64,000 bases of DNA from Flexivirga oryzae (GTDB lineage Bacteria; Actinomycetota; Actinomycetes; Actinomycetales; Dermatophilaceae): contig NZ_JACHVQ010000003.1 of NCBI RefSeq assembly GCF_014190805.1, positions 248,001-312,000 of the forward strand. Reading direction: 5' to 3'. The notes under the pieces are model-generated. The model saw only the letters and a list, made by a program, of their open reading frames with translations. It did no database searches and had not been told where the DNA came from. The position numbers and the translations under genes are program-made. This document shows, piece after piece, positions 33,096 through 41,818 of the stretch (positions are counted from its first letter, which is position 1; every line of letters begins with the position of its first letter).

Positions 33096-35120
33096 TCAGC
33101 GCAGCGCCATCTCCGCGCCGTCGTCATCGGCCCGCCGCGTCTGCAACACCCGCTCCTGCAGCGCGTCCGCGAACGCCCGGGCGTCGAGCACGTCGGCGTC
33201 GGTCACGACCGTGATCCCCAGCGAGCCGTTCCAACTGAGCGCGCCGATCGTGAGCGGTATGCCGGGGGCGGGCGGCAGGATCGGGTGCACCCGCAGCAGC
33301 GGGCAGCCGGACAGCGTGAACGCCTGGTCCGGACCCGGCATGTTGGACACGATCGCCTGGAAGTACTTACGGCCGTAGACCGTCCGGGCGAACCACCGCC
33401 GGCCGCCGTGCGGCACCGCGCGCAGTGCGGAGGACATCACCCACCGCGACGCCAGCGCCCGGGTCGGGGTGCGCAGCGCAGCGCTGAGGCGGCATACCTC
33501 GTCGCGCACGTCCTCGATCGAAGTCGCACGGGCCGGCGCATCCACGATGACCGCACCCGTCAGGTTGCCGCCGTCGTCCGATCCCACGCCCGGTGCCCTG
33601 AGCATCACCGGGACCGAGACGCGCAACCGGTCGTCGCAGGCCGACGCGAGCACCGGATCCACCTCGGCGAGCGCGATGCCGGTCGCCGCGAGCAGCAGCT
33701 CGGTGACCCGCATCCGGTGGCTGCGCGCGACCTGTTGCACGGCCGCCAGGGGCACGTCGATGGTGGCGAAACCACGCCGCGGCCCACCTGCGGGCAGCAC
33801 CGCCGCGGGCTTCCCGTCGGTCGCCAACTGCGCCAACCCCTGTATGACGCCGCCGCCGCGTCGCAGCAACGTCGGTCCCGGACGATCGGGGACGGGCAGC
33901 TGGTACGGCGGCGCCAGGATGTGCAACAGCTTCGCGACCGCACCGATGCCGTCGGCGATGCAGTGGTGCATGACGATGCAGAAGGCCACCCGGTCGCCGA
34001 GCCCGCGGATCAACCAGACCCGCCACAGCGGCCGGTCCCGAGGCAATGCGGCACCGGTGAGTTCACCGACGAACGAGTCCAGGTCCGTGCCCTCCGGCAG
34101 GGTCACCTCGACCAGGTGGTGCGACCAGTCGATCGGTCCGGCCGGCACCCAGCGGTGGGTCTGCGCACCGGCCAGTCGGTCGGCGAAATGCGGCAGCACG
34201 TCGAGGTGCTCGGCAAGGTTGTCGCGGATCTGCGCGTAGCTGGGCGCGCCGCCGAGCAGGGCGAGGCCACCGACGTTCTGCGCGTTCCCGGGCGCCTCGA
34301 CGTCCAGGAAGAACGCGTCCGATGTCGGCAGCCGGTCGCCCGGCCGGCCGCGGTCCCACCACTCGGTGACCGCCACGGCGACGCCCACCACCACGGCCGC
34401 GCCGAGTACGTCCAGGACGTAGTGGTTGGCGGTGGCGAGCACGACATACAACGTCACCCCGACGTGGGCGGCGCTCACCACCTGCAGCCACTGGCGGTGC
34501 GCCATCCGCGCGAGCATGACGCTGACCCACAGCGCCCAGGCCATGTGCAGCGACGGCATGGCGGCCAGCTGGTTCGCGTCGGCGACGATCGGCGAGCCCC
34601 ACGAACCAACCGTGCCGCCCGTGGCGACCGTGTCGATGAAACCGGGCAGCATCCGCGGCGGCATCACCGGCAGCACCGCGAAGCACGCGAAGGCCAGCAG
34701 ATTGAGCAGGATGAAGGAGTTGCGCGCCTGCCGGTAGAGCCGCGGCGTCCACACGTAGGTGATCACCAGCAGCAGCGCCGCCGAGATGAGGTAGGTCGTC
34801 GCGTATTCGTAGTTGGCGGTGGTCATCAGCCCCGGCCGGGCGGCCAGCCAGTTGTTCAGCCCGTGCTCGACGTCGACGTGCAGCCACTGCTCCAGCTGCA
34901 GCACGTGCTCACCGTGCGAGCGTGCGGCGGCCGTGCGGCTGGCACTGCCGAACGAGTCGACGAACAGGTATGCCGCGAACAGTGCCCCGCCGAGGACGAG
35001 TTCGCCGAGCAGGTGCGGGCGCCGGGTGTGCGGCACCGCCGGCCAGTGCACCCGCACGCGTGGCAGGTGCAGCTGGAAGTGTCCGTGGTGCCCGTGGTGC
35101 GGGGAGTGGGTCGCGCTCAT
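33096..35120 (-). CDS. PAP2 (Aur1/Ipt1-type) phosphatase fused to wax ester synthase/DGAT
   Basis: A 674-residue two-part protein. Residues about 40-265 are a six-helix PAP2-like domain with A-M-P-S-L-H-M-A-W near residue 190 and A-N-H-Y-V-L-D-V near residue 233, the C2 and C3 catalytic motifs of Aur1/PAP2 enzymes. Residues about 280-660 are a WS/DGAT acyltransferase with the active-site M-H-H-C-I-A-D-G near residue 385 and the late N-M-P-G-P block. Known WS/DGAT enzymes make triacylglycerol or wax esters. A lipid phosphatase that yields diacylglycerol fused to an enzyme using it would be a channelling device; that link is inference. The start ATG directly abuts 57-bp tandem repeats; GAGGGGG lies upstream. 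Confidence 0.85.
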   Translation of the reverse strand: MSATHSPHHGHHGHFQLHLPRVRVHWPAVPHTRRPHLLGELVLGGALFAAYLFVDSFGSASRTAAARSHGEHVLQLEQWLHVDVEHGLNNWLAARPGLMTTANYEYATTYLISAALLLVITYVWTPRLYRQARNSFILLNLLAFACFAVLPVMPPRMLPGFIDTVATGGTVGSWGSPIVADANQLAAMPSLHMAWALWVSVMLARMAHRQWLQVVSAAHVGVTLYVVLATANHYVLDVLGAAVVVGVAVAVTEWWDRGRPGDRLPTSDAFFLDVEAPGNAQNVGGLALLGGAPSYAQIRDNLAEHLDVLPHFADRLAGAQTHRWVPAGPIDWSHHLVEVTLPEGTDLDSFVGELTGAALPRDRPLWRVWLIRGLGDRVAFCIVMHHCIADGIGAVAKLLHILAPPYQLPVPDRPGPTLLRRGGGVIQGLAQLATDGKPAAVLPAGGPRRGFATIDVPLAAVQQVARSHRMRVTELLLAATGIALAEVDPVLASACDDRLRVSVPVMLRAPGVGSDDGGNLTGAVIVDAPARATSIEDVRDEVCRLSAALRTPTRALASRWVMSSALRAVPHGGRRWFARTVYGRKYFQAIVSNMPGPDQAFTLSGCPLLRVHPILPPAPGIPLTIGALSWNGSLGITVVTDADVLDARAFADALQERVLQTRRADDDGAEMALR

Positions 35121-35312
35121 GACCGCCCCCTCGTGCCTCGGGCGCGGTCATTCGCCTGTGTCTGTGGTCGTTCGCTTGACCGCCCCCTCGTGCCTCGGGC
35201 GCGGTCATTCGCCTGTGTCTGTGGTCGTTCGCTTGACCGCCCCCTCGTGCCTCGGGCGCGGTCATTCGCCTGTGTCTGTGGTCGTTCGCTTGACCGCCCC
35301 CTCGTGCCTCGG
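35121..35312. repeat. 57-bp tandem repeats, three full units plus one partial
   Basis: Units at 35121-35177, 35178-35234 and 35235-35291 are identical, followed by 21 bp of a fourth (35292-35312). Each holds a hairpin, GACCGC and GCGGTC around a GC-rich loop. On the minus strand each unit ends with a purine-rich ribosome-binding-like GAGGGGGCGGTCA; only in the unit next to the gene does ATG follow. The unit length is 19 codons, so one frame would encode a 19-residue repeat, but no gene is supported. The array fills the space between two minus-strand genes. Confidence 0.9.
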
Positions 35313-35337
35313 TCTGGGCTACCTACCCAGGGGGTGA

Positions 35338-36003
35338 CTAAGCGAAGGCGATGGAGAACTCGGGCATCCGCCGCAGCCGGCTCCAGCCCCACGCGATGCA
35401 GACCACGATGGTCAGCAGCGTCAGCGACGTGCTGAAGACCCCGCGCGACAGCAGCGCACTGCGCGCGCCGAGATGCAGGAAGCCCATGTTCATGCCGACG
35501 TCGACCAGCCGGGACGCACCCCACAGGATGCAGACCTGGCTGAACATCCGGTGCGCCCGCTTGTCGTGGAAGAGCATCTGCGGCAGTGCGATGAAGTCGC
35601 GGCACAGGTGTTTGGTGATCGGTTTGCCGATGGCGGCGCTGCCCAGGAAGATGAACGCCATCATCAGCGACCCGGCGATCGGTTGCAGCAGGTAGACGTA
35701 GATGCTGGACAGCGCCAGCGACAGTGAGGTGCGCCCGACCAGCATCAACACGGCGATCAACAGGGTGCGCGGCACACTGGACTGGGTGCGCAGTCGCACC
35801 GCCACGATCAGGCCGGACCAGACCAGCACCGAGATCAGTCCCCAGAACTGCCCGACCGTCGCGAGTGCGGCATACAGCAGCAGGGCAGGGACGACGGCGG
35901 CCTCCAGAGCGAGCCGACCCGCGCGCAGCGCCGAAGCGCGCACGAATTCCTTGTCGATGATCAGCTGACAGGCCGGTGTGGCCGCCGCTGGTGGCAAAGG
36001 CAT
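35338..36003 (-). CDS. VC0807-like integral membrane protein, unknown function
   Basis: A 221-residue protein with about six membrane helices and the block G-S-A-A-I-G-K-P-I-T-K-H-L near residues 119-131, followed by a soluble F-H-D-K-R-A-H-R-M-F segment. Such a layout resembles the VC0807/septation-A-like membrane families. No catalytic motif is seen. It is 3 bp from the DMT gene upstream in the same direction. Confidence 0.6.
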   Translation of the reverse strand: MPLPPAAATPACQLIIDKEFVRASALRAGRLALEAAVVPALLLYAALATVGQFWGLISVLVWSGLIVAVRLRTQSSVPRTLLIAVLMLVGRTSLSLALSSIYVYLLQPIAGSLMMAFIFLGSAAIGKPITKHLCRDFIALPQMLFHDKRAHRMFSQVCILWGASRLVDVGMNMGFLHLGARSALLSRGVFSTSLTLLTIVVCIAWGWSRLRRMPEFSIAFA

Positions 36004-36006
36004 GAC

Positions 36007-36912
36007 TCATGATGGCACCGCTACCTGTGAATGCCCCTGCGTCTTGCTGCGGGTGATCGGCGAGTGCGCCAGCCCGCTGATGCCGATGCCGATGAGGACG
36101 GCGGTGACGGACACGGCCGCCAGGGCACCCGCGGTGTGCGGGATGGCGACGTGGAAGCCGAAGATCCCGGCGAGGTAGCTGATGACCGGGTTGGTGATGC
36201 TCATGGCCGCGACCGCCCACGGCAGGGTGCCGTGTGCGAACGCGGCCTGCTCGATCAGTAGGCCGGAGGCGGTCGCGACGGCCAGGCTGTAGCCGGGCCA
36301 GTCGAGAGCGGTGTGCAGCACGCCGGGGCCGAAGAGGTCCTCCACGGTCAGCTTGGTCAGCACCGCGTTGCCGGCGAAGCAGACGCCCGCCGCGATCGCG
36401 AGCAGCATGCTGGCGATGCGGGCGTCCTGCTGTCCGCGCGCCGAGCCGACCAGCAGCACGACGAGCGCCGCCATGGCGAGCAGCACCCAGATGACCAGTT
36501 CGCGGTTGGGGGTGCCGTGCAGTGGGGCGGCGCCGCTCACCGACAGCAGCACGATCAGCCCGGCGCAGATGCACAGCACGTAGCACCAGTCCCTGGCGCT
36601 CGGACGCAGCCGGCTGCCCAGCCCGGTGAGCAGCAGCGCGAAGAGCACCTGGCTGACCATGACCGGTTGCACCAGCGCGACACTGCCCAGGTGCAGCGCG
36701 GCCGCCTGGATCAGGAAGCCGACGTTGTTGATGACGAAACCGGTGAGCCACAGTTTGCGCCGGACCAGCGCCCGCACGAACGCGGAGAACCCGTGCACCG
36801 TCTCCAGCGAGTGCGACCGGGTGGCCTGGGTGGCCGCACGCTGCTCGAGCATGGCCGACAGCGCGAACGCGAACGCGGCCGCGCAGGCGAGCAGCAGCAC
36901 CAACCAGAGCAT
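36007..36912 (-). CDS. DMT-superfamily (EamA/NIPA-like) permease
   Basis: A 301-residue protein with about nine hydrophobic helices in two halves (A-L-V-Q-P-V-M-V-S-Q and I-T-N-P-V-I-S-Y-L-A-G), the internal duplication of drug/metabolite transporters. Substrate unknown. ATG at 36912, 3 bp after the SDR stop, so it is probably co-transcribed with the SDR and the VC0807-like gene. Confidence 0.75.
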   Translation of the reverse strand: MLWLVLLLACAAAFAFALSAMLEQRAATQATRSHSLETVHGFSAFVRALVRRKLWLTGFVINNVGFLIQAAALHLGSVALVQPVMVSQVLFALLLTGLGSRLRPSARDWCYVLCICAGLIVLLSVSGAAPLHGTPNRELVIWVLLAMAALVVLLVGSARGQQDARIASMLLAIAAGVCFAGNAVLTKLTVEDLFGPGVLHTALDWPGYSLAVATASGLLIEQAAFAHGTLPWAVAAMSITNPVISYLAGIFGFHVAIPHTAGALAAVSVTAVLIGIGISGLAHSPITRSKTQGHSQVAVPS

Positions 36913-36915
36913 CGG

Positions 36916-37698
36916 TCAGTCGTCTCCTCCCGAAAGACGTGTCTCTTCCCCCCAACGCCTCGCCAGCCGGTTGTATGCCGCGGGCCATGCCGCCCGGACC
37001 ACCGGGGCGACCCGCAGGGCGGGGTCGCTCCACCGTTCACTACCACCGGAGGCGATCAGTGAAACAAGTTGCCGGGCAACACGTTCGGGGTCGCGGGGCT
37101 TCGGCGAGCGGCGCTCGTACGGCGTCCCGCGGTGGGTGAAGAAGTCGGTGTCGACGACTGCCGGCACGAAGGTGCTGATCTCGACGCCACTGCCGGTCGC
37201 CTCCAGCCGCAGCGAGTCGGCGAACGCGTCCAGGCCGGCCTTCGTGGCGGCATACACCGCCTCGCCGGCGACCCCGGTGCGTCCGGCGATGCTGGTCACG
37301 AAGCACAGGTGGCCGCGGCCACGCTCCAGCAGCCTGGGGAGCACCGCACGCGAGAGGAGCACCGGGGCGGTGAGGTCGGTCGCCACGATCTCCGGTATCC
37401 GCTCGGGCGGCATGGTGTCGAAGCCACCCTGCCAGCCGATGCCGGCGTTGTGCACGACCAGGTCGAGCCGGCCGTGCGCGGTGGTCGCCTCGTCTGCGAC
37501 CCGCTGCACCTGGGCCGGGTCGGCCAGGTCACCGAGCACGTGCGCCGTACCGAGCTCGGCGGCGACAGCTGCGGTGCGCGTCGCGTCACGGCCGTGAACG
37601 ACGACACGCACGCCGTGCCGGATGAGTTCCCGGGCGACGGCTGCGCCGAGCCCCCCGCTGCTGCCGGTGACGAGTGCGAAGCTGCCGTGCAATCTCAT
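36916..37698 (-). CDS. Short-chain dehydrogenase/reductase
   Basis: A 260-residue classical SDR. The cofactor motif is T-G-S-S-G-G-L-G near residues 11-18, N-A-G lies near 86-88, and the catalytic S...Y-x-x-x-K is T-S-I-A-G...Y-A-A-T-K near residues 140-157. An NAD(P)-dependent oxidoreductase of unknown substrate. First gene of a probable operon with the DMT permease. Confidence 0.88.
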   Translation of the reverse strand: MRLHGSFALVTGSSGGLGAAVARELIRHGVRVVVHGRDATRTAAVAAELGTAHVLGDLADPAQVQRVADEATTAHGRLDLVVHNAGIGWQGGFDTMPPERIPEIVATDLTAPVLLSRAVLPRLLERGRGHLCFVTSIAGRTGVAGEAVYAATKAGLDAFADSLRLEATGSGVEISTFVPAVVDTDFFTHRGTPYERRSPKPRDPERVARQLVSLIASGGSERWSDPALRVAPVVRAAWPAAYNRLARRWGEETRLSGGDD

Positions 37699-37803
37699 TG
37701 CGGCACACCACCGCTCGGGCCACTGGGTCGGTCGCTGCTCCGGTGGTCGTGAGGAGGTCGACGGGAATCGTCCACGACGCAGACTATATAGAAAGGCTCT
37801 GGA

Positions 37804-39063
37804 TCAGGTGCACAACAGGGCGGCGAGTCCGTCGAGCAGCGCCACCCGCCAGCACGGATAGTCGTGGCCCCCGTGGTAGACCGTGAGTCGCGTCGGTTGT
37901 CCTCGGGCCGCGAGCACCTCGGCCAGTTGCCGGGCGGCCTGGGGCATGGCGCCCTCGTGTGCCCCGACGTCGATCCGGACGGTGGTCGAGCTGGCCGGAG
38001 CGTTCTCGAACACCTCTGCCAACCAGGGCTCTTCGAGCTGCTCGAGGTGCGGCACGGTGTGCGCGGAACCGGGTCGCCACCACAGCGAGGGTGATTGCGC
38101 GATGACGCCGTGCAGGTCGCGGTGGCGTGCGGCGGCATACAGCGCCGTGAGGCCACCGAGGCTCTGGCCGGCGACCACCAGCCGGTCGGCGCGGATCGGC
38201 CCGAGATCCGCGGCGAGGTCGGGCAGGGCCGCGACCAGGGCGTCGGCGAACCCGCCGGTCGGTGCGAGGTCGGTCCACCGGTGCGTCAGGTCGATCGCGC
38301 TGGGGGCCAGCACGGTGAGTGGCGGCAGGGCGCCGACCGCGATGGCGGCGTCCAGGGTTGCGGGCAGGCCGAGGTGCTCGAACCACATGTCCCCGTCGCA
38401 GAGCAACAGCAACGGCTGGGCCTCGTCGCCCGGCGCGCGGTAGCGGTGCACCGGCCGCGGGACGACCGGCGCAGTGGGCGACCAGTCGACGGTGTCGACC
38501 CGACCGGCGACGCGCGCGGCGCCCGATCGCCACCATTCCGAGGGAGCGTCCGGCAGTGCGAAGACGCTCGCGCTGCCCGGCCGCCACCGGGTCGGAACCG
38601 TCTGCGGACAGAGCGGATCCGGCACGCCGCGGCGGGCCAGCCGGGTGAGGTGCTGCTGCAGCGCGTCGGCGGACAGGCCGTCCTCGATCGGCTGGTGGTC
38701 GACCGCGAACTGGTAGGAGCCGCGGTGGTCGGACCGCAGCTGGTAGGCGATGTGCCAGACATCGGTGCCCGGGACGTGCTGCAGCAGCGACGCCGACCGC
38801 TGCTCCCGGTCCCCGATCCGGTTGGGTACGAACAGGACGCGGGTCGTGGCGCGGGTGCCGCGCCATACGAAGGTCGCGATCACCTCGCCGTCGCCGGCCG
38901 CGTCGACCAGCGGCGTACCTCCGGCGTGCGCCAGATCCGTCCAGAAGCGTTCGACGAGCGCCGGTCCGTCCCCGGGCGACGCCGCGATGCGCTCGCCCAG
39001 CCGGGTGATGACCGGAGAGGCGACGCGTTCGGCGACCGGCGGGCCGGCAGTGACGACAGCCAC
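37804..39063 (-). CDS. Fes-type enterochelin esterase-like hydrolase
   Basis: A 419-residue alpha/beta hydrolase. The N-terminal 170 residues match the Fes N-terminal domain (F-V-W-R-G-T and a beta sandwich). The C-terminal domain has the nucleophile motif G-Q-S-L-G-G near residue 296 and the catalytic His in G-G-H-D-Y-P-C-W-R near residue 400. Fes enzymes open ferric catecholate esters to release iron. It follows the carrier-protein gene by 3 bp, downstream of an iron box. The real substrate could also be another ester. GTG start. Confidence 0.82.
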   Translation of the reverse strand: MAVVTAGPPVAERVASPVITRLGERIAASPGDGPALVERFWTDLAHAGGTPLVDAAGDGEVIATFVWRGTRATTRVLFVPNRIGDREQRSASLLQHVPGTDVWHIAYQLRSDHRGSYQFAVDHQPIEDGLSADALQQHLTRLARRGVPDPLCPQTVPTRWRPGSASVFALPDAPSEWWRSGAARVAGRVDTVDWSPTAPVVPRPVHRYRAPGDEAQPLLLLCDGDMWFEHLGLPATLDAAIAVGALPPLTVLAPSAIDLTHRWTDLAPTGGFADALVAALPDLAADLGPIRADRLVVAGQSLGGLTALYAAARHRDLHGVIAQSPSLWWRPGSAHTVPHLEQLEEPWLAEVFENAPASSTTVRIDVGAHEGAMPQAARQLAEVLAARGQPTRLTVYHGGHDYPCWRVALLDGLAALLCT

Positions 39064-39066
39064 GGC

Positions 39067-39324
39067 TCAGGCGGTGACACCGACGATCCGGGCCCAGGCA
39101 GCCAGCGTGGGTTCGGCGGCCAGGTCGGCGAAGCGCACCACGCGCCCGGTCAGCCGGGACCACCGCTCGGCGAGCTGGATCACCCGGAAGGAGTCGATGC
39201 CGTGCTCGATGAGGTTCGCGTGATCCGACAGGCGCTCGATCGGCACATCGACCAGTCCGGCGATGGCAGCACGCAGGTCGGCGGCCCTCAGGAGGGTTCT
39301 CCTCGGCGAATCAGCGAGCGACAT
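39067..39324 (-). CDS. Stand-alone aryl/acyl carrier protein
   Basis: An 85-residue phosphopantetheine-binding protein with the modification site G-I-D-S-F-R-V near residues 42-48. The sequence around it (L-I-E-H-G-I-D-S) is like the aryl carrier domain at the C-terminus of EntB or DhbB, without the isochorismatase domain. It would carry 2,3-dihydroxybenzoate or another aryl acid for siderophore assembly, but no synthetase is encoded in this window. ATG 39324 lies 5 bp from a putative iron box. Confidence 0.78.
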   Translation of the reverse strand: MSLADSPRRTLLRAADLRAAIAGLVDVPIERLSDHANLIEHGIDSFRVIQLAERWSRLTGRVVRFADLAAEPTLAAWARIVGVTA

Positions 39325-39329
39325 AGAAG

Positions 39330-39348
39330 TGAGGTTACCCTTACTTCC
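39330..39348. promoter_or_regulatory. Putative DtxR/IdeR iron box
   Basis: TGAGGTTACCCTTACTTCC matches the 19-bp DtxR/IdeR/DmdR consensus TTAGGTTAGSCTAACCTAA at 12 positions including the AGGTTA half. It overlaps the start region of the carrier-protein gene, where bound repressor would block transcription in iron-rich cells. Confidence 0.6.
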
Positions 39349-39472
39349 TGTGCCTGGCGAGGGGGCCGCCGAACACGGCGCAGCGGCCCGGTCGAGGACC
39401 GAGCCGCTGCGGCGTGCCGAGGGGTATGACGTCAGCCGGTCCTTCGAGACGCCGCTCGTACCTCGCGGCTCC

Positions 39473-41011
39473 TCAGGTCGTCGCCTCGAGGGCGATCTCC
39501 TCGGTGTCGCGCAGCCGTTCGACCGGCGCGGCGGCGTCGCGGACGGCCCCGCCGCGCGGGGTGCGTCGCATCACGAGCATGACGAGCACGAACGCCACGG
39601 CCAGCATCAGCCCGCCGATCTCGAAGCCGCGGTCGGCGCCGGTCACGAAGGTGTGGATGGCGTGGTCGCCGGCGCCGGGTGCCACCGCCGGGTTCTTGCC
39701 CGCGGTGGCGAAGACCGTCACCAGCACGGCCAGGCCGAGGGCGCCACCGAGTTGCTGGGTGACGTTGACCAGCCCGGACGCGACCGAGGTGTCGGACTTC
39801 TCGACCCGGGACAGGCCGGCGGTGGTGAGCGGCACGAAGGCGATGCCGTTGCCGAGCGCGAACACCACGAACGCCGGCAGCATCTGCAGGTAGGTCGTGT
39901 GCGCGGTCAGCGTCGTGAGCATCAGCATGCCCACGGTCGACAGCAGGGTGCCGACGGCCGCGATCGTCCTGGTGGAGAAGTGGTTGGAGATGACCCGGGC
40001 CACCAGCTGCGAGCTGATGAAGATGGTCACCGGGAACGGCAGGAAGGCCAGCCCCGACTGCCACGGCGTCCAGCCGAGCACGATCTGCATGTACTGGCTC
40101 ATGAAGAAGAACGCGCCGAGCGAGCCGGCCACCAGCATCAGCCGGGCGAGGTATGCCGTGGCGCGGTCGCGGTCGGCGAACAGCCGCAGCGGCATCACCG
40201 GGGAGGCCGCGCGTAGTTCGACCGCGATGAAAGCGGCCAGCAGGACGAGCCCGAGGCCGAACGCGGCCAGGGTGCCGGACTCGGTCCAGCCGTCCGATGC
40301 GGCCCGGATGAATCCGTAGACGACAGAGGTCATTCCGACGGTCACCAGGAGCGCGCCGGAGACGTCGACCGACCCGCGCACGCCCTTGTCGCGGGACAGC
40401 GCACGCCAGCCGGCCGCGATGACGGCGATGCCGATCGGGACGTTGACGAAGAACACCCAGCGCCACGAGGCGACCGAGGTGAGGATGCCGCCGGCGAGCA
40501 GGCCGGTCGCGGCGCCGGAGGCGGACACGACGGTGTACCAGCCGATGGCGCGGGTCTGCTCCGCGCCGGGCTTGTAGAGCGACATCAGGATGGCCAGGGC
40601 GGACGGCGCGGCGAACGCGGCACCGGCACCCTGCAGGGCGCGTGCGGCGAGCAGCAGGCCCTCACCCTGGGAGACGCCGCCGGCCATCGAGGCGGCGACG
40701 AAGACCGCCATACCGGCCAGGAACGTGGTGCGTCGGCCGAGTATGTCGCCGGCGCGGGCGCCGAGCAGCAGCAGGCCACCGAAGGCCAGCGTGTAGGCGT
40801 TGACGATCCAGGACAGCGACGTCGAGGACATGTGCAGCTGGCTGCCGATGTCGGGCAGCGCGATGTTCACGATCGCGGCGTCCAGCACCAGCATCAGCTG
40901 GGTGACGAGCACCGCGGTCAGGACGAGGCGGGTGGCCCGGTGTGGTGGTGCGGCGACATTGGTGGCGGTCGCGGGCGCCGTAGTGGTGTGAACCTTGGTA
41001 GTAATGGTCAC
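39473..41011 (-). CDS. DHA2-family (EmrB/QacA) MFS exporter
   Basis: A 512-residue, 14-helix drug:proton antiporter. Motif A-like G-A-R-A-G-D-I-L-G-R-R-T-T near residue 85, motif C-like G-L-L-A-G-G-I-L near residue 170, and D-A-A-I-V-N-I-A-L-P in helix 1 identify DHA2. Transport substrate unknown. Divergent from a TetR gene, with several palindromes between, fitting classical TetR repression. Confidence 0.9.
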   Translation of the reverse strand: MTITTKVHTTTAPATATNVAAPPHRATRLVLTAVLVTQLMLVLDAAIVNIALPDIGSQLHMSSTSLSWIVNAYTLAFGGLLLLGARAGDILGRRTTFLAGMAVFVAASMAGGVSQGEGLLLAARALQGAGAAFAAPSALAILMSLYKPGAEQTRAIGWYTVVSASGAATGLLAGGILTSVASWRWVFFVNVPIGIAVIAAGWRALSRDKGVRGSVDVSGALLVTVGMTSVVYGFIRAASDGWTESGTLAAFGLGLVLLAAFIAVELRAASPVMPLRLFADRDRATAYLARLMLVAGSLGAFFFMSQYMQIVLGWTPWQSGLAFLPFPVTIFISSQLVARVISNHFSTRTIAAVGTLLSTVGMLMLTTLTAHTTYLQMLPAFVVFALGNGIAFVPLTTAGLSRVEKSDTSVASGLVNVTQQLGGALGLAVLVTVFATAGKNPAVAPGAGDHAIHTFVTGADRGFEIGGLMLAVAFVLVMLVMRRTPRGGAVRDAAAPVERLRDTEEIALEATT

Positions 41012-41052
41012 GAGTTATGTCCTTCGCGGTAGCGAGGCGTACCATGAAATGG

Positions 41053-41110
41053 AAGCGGAGACGATCTCCGCTTAGAACTATACGGAGGCATCCTCCGGTT
41101 TTGCAACCGG
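41053..41110. promoter_or_regulatory. Three palindromes between divergent MFS and TetR genes
   Basis: Inverted repeats AAGCGGAG-N5-CTCCGCTT (41053-41073), CGGAGGCATCCTCCG (41083-41097) and CCGGTTTTGCAACCGG (41095-41110) stand side by side. The second and third overlap. At least one should be the operator of the adjacent TetR regulator; the first two share the CGGAG/CTCCG half. Confidence 0.65.
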
Positions 41111-41133
41111 ATATGCCATGAGGTGTGAGAACG

Positions 41134-41808
41134 ATGGCTCGAAGCGGTACGGCAACGAAGCCGAAAGCGACGCCGAAAAGCGAGCTGCAGCCGGCGGAAA
41201 TCGCTGGTGAGGCCCCGGATCCGGCGGCGTGCAAGCCACTGCGTGCCGACGCGGCGCGCAACCGGCAGAAGCTGATCGACGTGGCGACCAAGGCGTTCAC
41301 CGAGGACGTCGACATCCCGCTCGACGAGATCGCCAAGCGGGCCGGAGTCGGCATCGGCACCCTCTACCGGCACTTCCCGACCCGCTGCGAGCTGGTGCTC
41401 GCGGTCTACGGTGAGCAGGTCTCCGGCATCGAGCAGCGGTCCTACGACCTGCCCAAGGAGCTGGAGCCCGGCGAGGCGCTGCACGAGTGGATGCGCGGCT
41501 TCGTCGAGTACTACGCGGTGAAGATGGGCCTGATCAACCTGTTGCGGTCGATGACGCAGGGCAATCCGGAGACCTTCGAGTCGGCCCGCCGGGTCCTGCG
41601 GGAGTCCGCCGCGCGGGTGTTGCAGCCGGCAATCGACGCCGGCGTCATCCGCCCCGACGCCTCGGCCGCGGAGCTGACCCGGGCCCTCGGCGGCGTGTGC
41701 CTGGCCTCCGGCACCCCCGAGGGCCAGGAGACCTCGCTCGCCGTCGTCGACCTGATCTACGACGGCCTGCGCTTCGGCGCCCCCGGCAAACCCTCCACCA
41801 CCACCTGA
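41134..41808 (+). CDS. TetR-family regulator of the divergent exporter
   Basis: A 224-residue regulator with an N-terminal HTH near residues 45-85 (I-P-L-D-E-I-A-K-R-A-G-V-G-I-G-T-L-Y-R-H-F). The preceding 38 residues are a Lys/Ala-rich extension. The ligand domain fits the TetR C-terminal family of SbtR-like proteins. ATG 41134 or GTG 41125 could start it. Target inferred from the divergent DHA2 gene. Confidence 0.88.
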   Translation: MARSGTATKPKATPKSELQPAEIAGEAPDPAACKPLRADAARNRQKLIDVATKAFTEDVDIPLDEIAKRAGVGIGTLYRHFPTRCELVLAVYGEQVSGIEQRSYDLPKELEPGEALHEWMRGFVEYYAVKMGLINLLRSMTQGNPETFESARRVLRESAARVLQPAIDAGVIRPDASAAELTRALGGVCLASGTPEGQETSLAVVDLIYDGLRFGAPGKPSTTT

Positions 41809-41818
41809 CGCTCATTCA

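Noticed and set aside
34909..35265. Minus-strand frame with a 19-residue repeat through the tandem repeats
   Set aside because: It runs out of frame into the PAP2-acyltransferase gene and has no family or coding support; the repeat unit simply is a multiple of three.
35121..35312. Possible CRISPR array
   Set aside because: Units are contiguous 57-bp copies without variable spacers, and no cas gene is present.
37804..41808. A full siderophore biosynthesis cluster
   Set aside because: Only a carrier protein and an esterase are present; the neighbouring exporter has its own TetR and no iron box, so a link is not supported.
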